From NCBI GenBank assembly GCA_026991215.1, contig JALXBY010000226.1, forward strand, positions 1 through 5,153: 5,153 nt of DNA, in the 5' to 3' direction. Of this stretch, positions 1-5,153 are shown in pieces (within the stretch, counting starts at the first letter, position 1; each line of letters opens with the position of its first letter). The translations under genes and the position numbers were made by a program. The DNA is from Anaerolineales bacterium (lineage in GTDB: Bacteria > Chloroflexota > Anaerolineae > Anaerolineales > DRMV01). The notes under the pieces are model-generated. The model worked only from the letters and a program-made list of their open reading frames with translations, had not been told where the DNA came from and searched no databases.

Positions 1-171
1 CCACGCCTTCATGGTGAAGATGAACCCTTCGGGCGCTTCGGCCCGCCAGCGGGCCGCGGTGTGCGCCTGGGGCAGGCGGTAGAAGGTGCTTTGCACTTCC
101 ACGGCCCGGAAGCGTTGGTAATACTGACCGCGGGCCTTGGGAAACCCACAGCAGCCGACCACCACCATCAT
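1..171 (-). CDS. DUF72 (YecE-like) domain protein, N-terminal 57 residues, cut by the left edge
   Basis: The frame starts at ATG 171-169 and stays open to base 1, giving 57 residues. The N-terminus VVVGCCGFPKARGQYYQRF followed by VEVQSTFYRLP, then AARW, PEGFIFTMKAW, matches the start of DUF72/COG1801 proteins, which show a G-C-x-G opening, a V-E-x-x-S-T-F-Y motif and F-x-F-x-x-K. The family is a TIM-barrel-like fold of roughly 240-300 residues with no firmly established activity, so most of the protein lies outside the window. The start overlaps the stop of the upstream glycosyltransferase (ATGA, 171-168), and GGGAG at 184-180 sits 8 bases upstream, which favours ATG 171 over the adjacent ATG 168. 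It is the third gene of the minus-strand operon and is probably translationally coupled. Family assignment is firm; function is unknown. Confidence 0.87.
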   Translation of the reverse strand, partial: MMVVVGCCGFPKARGQYYQRFRAVEVQSTFYRLPQAHTAARWRAEAPEGFIFTMKAW

Positions 172-1385
172 GCTTTCGGCTCCCGCAGCAGGTAAAGGCC
201 CACCCAAAGCAGCGCGGGCAGGGGCAGGAACATGACGTCGTGCTGTTGGGGACCGTGGGGTCCGGGCGTAAGCGTGGCCAGGAAGAGCCACCACAGGCCT
301 ACCCAGACCGCGGCCATAAGTCCCCAGGCGCCCAGGGGGGTACGGGCAGCCAGCCGCGCCGCAACCCAGGCCAGGGGCAGGAGCAGGACCACGAAGTTGC
401 CGGGGTCCGTGGGCACGAGCCACTGGCTGGCCACCAGGGTAACCGCGTAGGCCCAGAGCACGGTTTCGGGGTCGGCGGTCTGCCGGACCCTGGCCCAGGC
501 CCGCAGCAGCAGCGCGAGCACTACCAGGCCCAAGGGCAGGCCCAGCACCCACGCGGCCTGGGGGGAACGCACCCACAAGGCTTCCCAAACCGAGGTGGGC
601 GGGTTGTAGCCGGGGTAGGCCAGTACTTCCCGCGCGTATTCGGCCCACCAGGTGGGGTGAAGCGCGGTGCTCAGGCCCGCGAGGACAAAGCCCACGGCCA
701 GGGCGCCGCGCCACAGGCCGCGCTGCCGGTGCACCACGGCCCACAGGAGGCCGGCCACAACCGGCAACAGGGCCACGTTGGGCTTGAGGGTGGCCATGGC
801 CAGGAACCCGCCGGCCCATACTGCGCGGCCCCGCCGCCAGGCCCAGGGCGCCAGGGTGAGCATCAGTCCGGCCAGCACCACCGCGTTGCCGTTGACCACG
901 GCTCGCAGGCCGTAGTACCAGGTCAGGGCGAAGAGGAAGAACAGGGCCCGGCCCCCCAGCGTGCGGGGCCAGGCCACCAGTTGCCCGGCCGCCCACGCGG
1001 TGAGCAGCAGCGCGGCTTCCAGGAAGGTCATCCACAAGGCCCGGGCCAGGGGGTAGTCGGGAATCAGGGCAAAGGGCACGTAGAGCAGCAGGGTATACAG
1101 GGGGTACACCACGCCCAGGCGGTTTTCGCCCGGCCGGGCCGGTCGGCCGTATGCCGTGTACTGAACGCGCAGGGCCACTTCGGGGCTGTAGGGGCTTTGC
1201 CCTTCCTGCAGCCAGGCCCGAACCGCGACCCAATAGGGCAGAAAGTCGTTGCCGCCGGGGTTGGCCTGGGCAAAGCGCCAGTTGGCCCAGAACACCACCC
1301 CCAGGGCCATGACCCCCAGCCACAGGGCCAGGCCCCGCGCGAGCCACCGGGTTCGTGGGGGCGCGGGTGCGTCAAACTTCCTCAT
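168..1385 (-). CDS. Multi-span membrane glycosyltransferase, GT87/DUF2029-like
   Basis: The 405-residue protein is almost wholly hydrophobic, with about 10-12 predicted membrane spans beginning at residues 15-35. After the first span comes a loop with NPGGNDFLPYW (42-52) and EGQSPYSPE (61-69). This is the typical GT87/DUF2029 signature (D-F-x-x-Y-W ... L-x-x-G-x-x-P-Y), and Asp47 is the likely catalytic acidic residue by analogy with GT-C enzymes. A later stretch, VVNGNAVVLAGLML (163-176) followed by AGGFLAMATLKPN (191-203), fits the family pattern of a GQxN-like motif and a conserved Lys-Pro; here Gly-Asn replaces the usual Gly-Gln. Known relatives such as mycobacterial PimE transfer mannose from polyprenyl-phosphate donors outside the membrane; the donor and acceptor here are unknown. 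Length is normal for the family. ATG 1385 overlaps the antiporter gene by 14 bases with only a weak Shine-Dalgarno, suggesting translational coupling. Confidence 0.85.
   Translation of the reverse strand: MRKFDAPAPPRTRWLARGLALWLGVMALGVVFWANWRFAQANPGGNDFLPYWVAVRAWLQEGQSPYSPEVALRVQYTAYGRPARPGENRLGVVYPLYTLLLYVPFALIPDYPLARALWMTFLEAALLLTAWAAGQLVAWPRTLGGRALFFLFALTWYYGLRAVVNGNAVVLAGLMLTLAPWAWRRGRAVWAGGFLAMATLKPNVALLPVVAGLLWAVVHRQRGLWRGALAVGFVLAGLSTALHPTWWAEYAREVLAYPGYNPPTSVWEALWVRSPQAAWVLGLPLGLVVLALLLRAWARVRQTADPETVLWAYAVTLVASQWLVPTDPGNFVVLLLPLAWVAARLAARTPLGAWGLMAAVWVGLWWLFLATLTPGPHGPQQHDVMFLPLPALLWVGLYLLREPKA
180..184 (-). promoter_or_regulatory. Ribosome binding site of the DUF72 gene
   Basis: GGGAG on the minus strand lies 8 bases before ATG 171 and inside the 3' end of the glycosyltransferase gene. 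It supports the start at 171 and translation by coupling or re-initiation at the ATGA junction. Confidence 0.5.
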
Positions 1386-3285
1386 AACGCTCGACCGGAA
1401 GCAGGAACAACGTGGCCCCGCCCACGGTGACAGGTCGCGCCCGGAGTAAGGGCAGCGGCAGGGGGAGTTGAAGGCCCCGCACCTGGGGCGCGACCTGCAC
1501 GAATTCCACCCGCCGCCGGCAGTGGCGACGCAGGGTTTCCACCAGGGCGGCCTCCTGGCCTTCCGGCAGGCCGATGAGCAGGGTCACGTTGGCGCGGCGC
1601 AGGTACCCGCCCACCGAAGGGAAGGCCGCGAAGGGCACGCCCAGTTCGCTCAAGGCCCGGAACGCGTTGGCCCGGTCCCGCTCGTGGATGATGGCCACGG
1701 TGAGGTGGCGGATGGGCGGGGCCTTGGGGGAACGGCGTAGCATCAGGCCGGGCCACACGGGCAGGTCTTCCTCCAGCGCGGTATCGATTTCCCCGGCCAG
1801 GGTGCTGTAGGTCTCTTCACTGATGGCCCCGGCCTGGAACAGGTCCTGCAGGGTGCTGCGCTGTACCTGCAACAGGTCCCGCCGCACCTGGAGGAGTTCC
1901 TGGGCCTGCAGGGAGGGGTGATGCTGCAGCAGGTTCTGGAGGGCTTCCTCCAGGTTGGCGATGCGGGTTTCCAGCAGGGCTTTGAGGACCCGCCAGGTCT
2001 GGGGGGAAATCATGCCCTGTTGGTGGAGTTTTTCCAGGTGCTCCTGGGCCGCGCGGGTGACGATGAGCCGGGCGTGGTACAGTTCGTATTCCTCCTTGAG
2101 GGGGTCCCGGCCAATCATCCTCAAACGGCGCAGCAGCAGGCCGATGGTGCTGCCCTGGGCCAGCAGGGTGAACAACACCACGCCAAAGGCCATGACCTGG
2201 AGCGCGTTGCGCTGTTCGCCTAAGGCTGTTGGCAGCCCTAAGGCCAGGGCCAGGGAAATCGCGCCCCGCAGCCCGCCCCAGAAGAGCACATGCCGCCAGC
2301 GCCACGGGATGGGTTCGCCCGCCCAGGTCAGCAGGTAGACATCGACCGCGCGGGCCACGAGCACGGCCAAAATCGCCCACGCGATTTGGGGCAGGTAATG
2401 CATCATGGCCGGGAAGTTGACCTGCAGGCCGATGAGCAGGAACACGAAGGAGTTGGCCACGAACGCGGCGAACTCCCAGAAGTTGGCCACCACGATGCGG
2501 GTCGTGGGCCGCATCCCCCGGGGGCCGATGTTGCCGTTGACCAGCCCGGCCGCGACCACGGCCAGCACCCCGCTTACGTGGACCTGCTCCGCGGCCAGGT
2601 ACGCGCCGTAGGCCAGCACCACGGTGAGCGCGGTTTCGATGAGGTGGTCATCGACCCGGGCAATCAGGGCCGAAACCACCCCGCCCAGCACCAGGCCGAT
2701 CATGAAGCCGCCCCCGGCCACCCGCACGAACGCGGTCACGCTTTCGGCCAGGTCGAAGCGGCCGGTCAGCAACACGGCCAGCACCAACTGAAACACCACG
2801 ATGGCCGTGCCGTCGTTGAACAGGCTTTCCCCCTCCAGAAGAACCTGCAACCGCTTGGGGACGCCCAGTTCCCGGAACAGGGCGACCACGGCCACGGGGT
2901 CGGTCGCCGCGACCAGGGCGCCAAAGAGCATGGCCGGACCCAGGGCCAGCCCGGTTCCCCAGGAAACCAAGAACCCCACCACGGCCATGGTCAGCACCAC
3001 GCCCGGGACCGCGAGCAGGGTCACGGGCAGGGCGTTGCGCAGCAGGGCGTCCATGGGGAGGTGGAAGGCGGCCTCGAACACCAGGGGCGGCACCAGCAGG
3101 GCCAGCACCAGGTCCGCGGTCAGGGGCACTTCCACGTGCACAATCAGGGCCAGGGCCAGGCCCACCAAGACCAGGCCCAGGGTGTAAGGCACCCGCCACC
3201 GTTTGGAGGCAATCCCCACCAGGGTGGCGATGAGGAACAGGCCAATGGCCGCTTCTTCGATGAGAATCAGGTTCAGGCCGTCCAT
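1372..3285 (-). CDS. CPA1-family Na+/H+ antiporter with a C-terminal c-di-AMP-receptor-like domain
   Basis: The 637-residue protein has three parts. Residues 1-390 form a 12-13 span cation/proton exchanger core with CPA1 hallmarks: LVPPLVFEAAF (64-74), ATDPVAV (127-133), EGESLFNDG (151-159) with the Asn-Asp pair at 157-158 that coordinates ion and proton, and GGLRGAISLALAL (337-349). Residues 395-510 are a cytoplasmic helical, Leu/Gln-rich region. Residues 525-637 (bases 1375-1713) resemble the PII-like cyclic-di-AMP receptors: LTVAIIHERDRANAF, then SVGGYLRRANVTLLIGL (557-573), and VGGATLFLLPVERYEEV (621-637), which corresponds to the closing strand VGGATVFVLPV-like segment of DarA/PstA. The expected role is sodium or potassium/proton exchange for pH and ion balance, with gating by the tail inferred. 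ATG 3285 is the only ATG/GTG/TTG after an in-frame TGA at 3351-3349; it has no Shine-Dalgarno, so initiation may be weak or atypical. It is first in the operon. Confidence 0.93.
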   Translation of the reverse strand: MDGLNLILIEEAAIGLFLIATLVGIASKRWRVPYTLGLVLVGLALALIVHVEVPLTADLVLALLVPPLVFEAAFHLPMDALLRNALPVTLLAVPGVVLTMAVVGFLVSWGTGLALGPAMLFGALVAATDPVAVVALFRELGVPKRLQVLLEGESLFNDGTAIVVFQLVLAVLLTGRFDLAESVTAFVRVAGGGFMIGLVLGGVVSALIARVDDHLIETALTVVLAYGAYLAAEQVHVSGVLAVVAAGLVNGNIGPRGMRPTTRIVVANFWEFAAFVANSFVFLLIGLQVNFPAMMHYLPQIAWAILAVLVARAVDVYLLTWAGEPIPWRWRHVLFWGGLRGAISLALALGLPTALGEQRNALQVMAFGVVLFTLLAQGSTIGLLLRRLRMIGRDPLKEEYELYHARLIVTRAAQEHLEKLHQQGMISPQTWRVLKALLETRIANLEEALQNLLQHHPSLQAQELLQVRRDLLQVQRSTLQDLFQAGAISEETYSTLAGEIDTALEEDLPVWPGLMLRRSPKAPPIRHLTVAIIHERDRANAFRALSELGVPFAAFPSVGGYLRRANVTLLIGLPEGQEAALVETLRRHCRRRVEFVQVAPQVRGLQLPLPLPLLRARPVTVGGATLFLLPVERYEEV

Positions 3286-3300
3286 GGGTGGATGTTGGGG

Positions 3301-3426
3301 GTCGGATGTCGGCAGTCCGCGGTCCGCAGTCCGCTGACCGCTGACGGCTCACGGCTGCCCGCTGACTGCCGACCGCTGACTGCCGACTGCCGACTGCTGA
3401 CTGCCGACTGCTGCCTGCCGACTGCC
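3301..3426. repeat. Degenerate heptamer tandem array, 18 units (STRR-like)
   Basis: From 3301 the sequence reads in an unbroken 7-base register for 18 units. The right half is mostly GACTGCC or GACTGCT with GACCGCT variants. The left half reads GTCGGCA, GTCCGCG, GTCCGCA, GTCCGCT, which is close to the reverse complement of the right half. GTCGGCA-GTC at 3308-3317 is the exact inverse of GACTGCC-GAC at 3364-3373, 3378-3387, 3385-3394 and 3399-3408, so the array can fold into several alternative hairpins. It is non-coding, in a divergent intergenic gap. Short tandemly repeated heptamers of this kind are known from cyanobacteria and are common between genes in Chloroflexota assemblies; their role is unsettled. 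Confidence 0.92.
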
Positions 3427-3427
3427 G

Positions 3428-3435
3428 AGTATACT
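3428..3435. promoter_or_regulatory. Palindromic -10-like element, candidate bidirectional promoter
   Basis: AGTATACT is a perfect 8-base palindrome and the only AT-rich spot in the intergenic region. It gives TATACT (5 of 6 to TATAAT) on the plus strand at 3430-3435 and on the minus strand at 3433-3428. Plus-strand transcription would start near 3442, leaving a leader of about 40 bases before ATG 3483. Minus-strand transcription would start near 3421 and run through the heptamer array before ATG 3285. No convincing -35 hexamer is seen at 17 bases on either side, so an activator or an alternative sigma factor may be needed. Location between divergent genes supports it; strength is unproven. 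Confidence 0.45.
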
Positions 3436-3471
3436 ATGGCTGCCCACAGGCCCCGGCCAGGCATGGTTGAC

Positions 3472-3475
3472 AGGA
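3472..3475 (+). promoter_or_regulatory. Ribosome binding site of the cNMP/PH membrane protein gene
   Basis: AGGA lies 7 bases upstream of ATG 3483. An in-frame TGA at 3468-3470 precedes it, so ATG 3483 is the only possible ATG start of this frame; the nearby ATGs at 3463 and 3475 are in other frames. Confidence 0.55.
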
Positions 3476-3482
3476 TGGCGGC

Positions 3483-5153
3483 ATGGCCCAGGATTCCTTG
3501 GTGCAGTGGTTGCGCAGCATTCATTTGTTTTCGGGCCTGACCGAAGAGGAGGCCCAGGCCTTCCTCCAGGAGTGCGAACGGTTGGAGGTGCCTTCGGGCC
3601 ATCGGTTCTTCGCTGAAAACGACCCTGATTCCCACCTGTACCTGGTCTACAAAGGTGAGGTCCTGCTTTGGACCTGGGTGGAGGTGAAGGACGAACTGCG
3701 ACCCATGAGCCTGGGCCGCTGCCGCAAGGGGGATTACTTCAACGTCGAGGCCGCGGTGTGGGGCCTGCCGGCCACCTGCAACGCGCGCGCCCTGGTCCCG
3801 ACCGTGGTCTTTCGGATTTCCTACACTGCCCTGGCGGAATGGCGCAAGGCCCACCCGGACCTGGACTGGCTCTTGCGCATGGTGGACCGGGCCCGGGAGC
3901 GGGGCCGGTTGCGGCGGCCCTACTGGATGACGCCCGAGGAACTGCTGACCATCTACACCCGGCCCCATCGGGTGGTGCTCTACCTTCGGATGTGGCTCTC
4001 GGTGGTGTTGGTGGGGGTGGCCCTGGCCTTTTTGCTGTGGTGGGCCGCCACGCCTCAATTTCAATCCTTGCTTTTGGGAAGCGGGCTGGCCGTACTGGCC
4101 GCCGTGGCCTGGGCGGTTTACGTCTATCTCGAATGGCGGAACGACGCCATCGCCATCACGCCCCTGCGCGCGGTCAAAATCGAGCGGTACGTGCTGGTGT
4201 ACGAGGCCCGGGAGGAGGTCCTCCTCAACATGCTGGTGGCCCAGGAGGTGGCCACCGGCTGGTTCGACCGTCTCTGGGGCATGGGGGATATCGTCCTCCG
4301 TACCGAGGGGCCCAGTACGGTGCTGCGGCACATCCCCCGGCCGGAGTTGGTGGCCCGCGTGCTGGAGGAATACCGGGACCGCTGGGCCCGCCTCCGGTTG
4401 CGGGACGAATACGAGCGCATGGCCGCCGCGCTGCGGGAGCGCTTGAACATCAAGCCCAAAGAAGAGGAAACCCAGGCCCCGCCCGCAGAAGAGGAGCAGC
4501 CGCCGCCCCTTTCCCCCTGGAAGGCCTTCTGGCGTCGTGCCTTTGCCTCCAGGGTGGAAGAGGGCGCGGTGGTCACCTACTACCGTCACTGGTTCTTCCT
4601 GGTGTGGCCCCTGTTCTGGCCCTTCCTGCTGGTGCTGACCCTCGCCATCCTGACCTTCGCCCGGGCGTTGGACCTCATCCAGGTGTTTTCCCTCAAGACC
4701 CTGGGGTACGTCACCTTAGGTGGCTCGGCCCTGTTCCTGCTCTACGCCCTCTGGCATTACGTGGAGTGGCGCAACGACTACTACCAAATCACGCCCGACC
4801 GCGTCATCGACGTCAAGCGCTTCATCATCGGCCGGGAACAACGACACACCGCGCCGCTGGAGGAAGTCCGCAGCATCGATTACGAACAGCCCAACCTGCT
4901 GGCCCGGCTGCTCAACTTCGGCAACGTGTTCATCTACACGGGCGGGGACCAGCCTTTGGTCTTCACCGAAGTGGCTTCACCGGCCCAGGCTCAGTACGAC
5001 ATCTTCCAGCGCCTGAGCGCCCGGCAACGGCAAAAACTCATTGAGCAGTGGAAGCAGGAACGGGAACGCTTCCTGGAGTGGCTCGCGGTCTACCACGACC
5101 TGGCCAAAGCCCACCGGGAAGTCTGTGCCCTGGACCTGGGTCTGCTGGACGGC
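3483..5153 (+). CDS. Membrane protein with Crp-like cyclic-nucleotide domain and two TM-hairpin/bacterial PH-like units, cut by the right edge
   Basis: The frame is open for 557 codons with no stop before the edge. Residues 1-135 form a Crp-type cyclic-nucleotide-binding fold: LFSGLTEEEAQAFLQE (15-30), HLYLVYKGEV (51-60), KGDYF (82-86). The phosphate-binding cassette is atypical: FNVEAAVWGLPATCNARA (86-103) has Asn for the usual Gly, Val for the usual Glu and Ala97 for the usual Arg. No helix-turn-helix follows. Two repeated units come next: membrane spans at 165-187 and 195-216 then YLEWRNDAIAITPLR (215-229), and spans at 369-393 and 405-424 then HYVEWRNDYYQITPDRVIDV (425-444). These openings and the following beta-rich segments fit bacterial PH (bPH2/DUF304, YdbS-like) domains. 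An acidic Pro/Glu linker (325-342) separates the units and a charged helix (513-545) follows. The divergent antiporter neighbour suggests shared control. The protein is probably a membrane-bound sensor or scaffold; function is not known. Confidence 0.88.
   Translation, partial: MAQDSLVQWLRSIHLFSGLTEEEAQAFLQECERLEVPSGHRFFAENDPDSHLYLVYKGEVLLWTWVEVKDELRPMSLGRCRKGDYFNVEAAVWGLPATCNARALVPTVVFRISYTALAEWRKAHPDLDWLLRMVDRARERGRLRRPYWMTPEELLTIYTRPHRVVLYLRMWLSVVLVGVALAFLLWWAATPQFQSLLLGSGLAVLAAVAWAVYVYLEWRNDAIAITPLRAVKIERYVLVYEAREEVLLNMLVAQEVATGWFDRLWGMGDIVLRTEGPSTVLRHIPRPELVARVLEEYRDRWARLRLRDEYERMAAALRERLNIKPKEEETQAPPAEEEQPPPLSPWKAFWRRAFASRVEEGAVVTYYRHWFFLVWPLFWPFLLVLTLAILTFARALDLIQVFSLKTLGYVTLGGSALFLLYALWHYVEWRNDYYQITPDRVIDVKRFIIGREQRHTAPLEEVRSIDYEQPNLLARLLNFGNVFIYTGGDQPLVFTEVASPAQAQYDIFQRLSARQRQKLIEQWKQERERFLEWLAVYHDLAKAHREVCALDLGLLDG

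Noticed and set aside
240..1430. Long open frame of 396 codons on the plus strand opposite the glycosyltransferase
   Set aside because: Its product is a Gly/Gln/His/Pro-rich string with no domain features, as expected antisense to a GC-rich membrane protein gene; the minus strand encodes clear GT87 motifs.
3140..3185. Recurrent CAGGGCCAGG/CAGGCCCAGG strings seen here and across the minus-strand genes
   Set aside because: They fall in codons for Leu-Ala-Leu and Leu-Gly-Leu membrane runs on the minus strand; codon bias plus hydrophobic composition explains them.
3301..3426. Possible CRISPR array
   Set aside because: Units are 7 bases with no spacers; the register is continuous and degenerate.
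3467..3472. Perfect TTGACA hexamer on the plus strand
   Set aside because: No -10-like sequence lies 16-18 bases downstream (3489-3496 is AGGATT-like), and such a promoter would start transcription after ATG 3483.
2290..3540. Plus-strand open frame of 416 codons running through the antiporter gene and the heptamer array
   Set aside because: Low-complexity His/Gln/Gly product antisense to a strongly conserved antiporter; its tail is just the translated 7-base repeat.
3273..4589. Minus-strand open frame of 438 codons opposite the cNMP/PH gene
   Set aside because: Gly/Pro/His/Gln-rich with no recognisable fold, and it ends by translating the heptamer array; the plus strand carries the real domains.
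3668..5044. Plus-strand open frame of 458 codons in another phase of the right-hand gene
   Set aside because: The frame from 3483 gives a Crp-like fold, membrane spans and PH-like units; this one gives only Gly/Pro/Arg/Ala-rich sequence, so it is an out-of-phase shadow.

Overview
This is a compact, GC-rich bacterial segment of accessory, membrane-oriented genes. It holds four protein genes, two of them cut by the window edges. No rRNA, tRNA, CRISPR array or transposase was found. GC-rich codon use, close-packed genes, a degenerate heptamer tandem array between genes and the mix of families (GT87-type membrane glycosyltransferase, DUF72, cyclic-nucleotide-domain membrane protein) suggest a Chloroflexota bacterium, perhaps Anaerolineae or a relative. 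That placement is an inference from general features, not from a marker gene.

Left part, minus strand (3285 down to 1): a three-gene operon read right to left. It starts with a CPA1-type Na+/H+ antiporter whose C-terminus carries a domain resembling the PII-like cyclic-di-AMP receptors (DarA/PstA, CdAMP_rec). It overlaps by 14 bases a multi-membrane-span GT87/DUF2029-like glycosyltransferase. That gene overlaps by an ATGA junction the start of a DUF72 (YecE-like) protein that runs off the left edge. The overlaps imply co-transcription and probably translational coupling.

Centre (3286-3482): a 197-base divergent intergenic region. It contains 18 degenerate 7-base tandem units (3301-3426), immediately followed by an 8-base palindrome AGTATACT (3428-3435) that offers a TATACT -10-like hexamer on both strands. 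The heptamer array would lie in the 5' leader of the antiporter operon if that minus-strand promoter is real.

Right part, plus strand (3483 to the edge): a 3'-truncated gene of at least 557 codons. It encodes a Crp-like cyclic-nucleotide-binding domain followed by two copies of a unit made of a transmembrane hairpin plus a bacterial PH-like (bPH2/DUF304-type) domain, each opening with an EWRND...ITP signature.

The most notable content is a pair of divergently arranged membrane proteins, each joined to a nucleotide-sensor-like domain: an antiporter with a c-di-AMP-receptor-like tail, and a cNMP-domain/tandem-PH protein. Both sensor domains lack some residues normal for their families, so the actual ligands are open.
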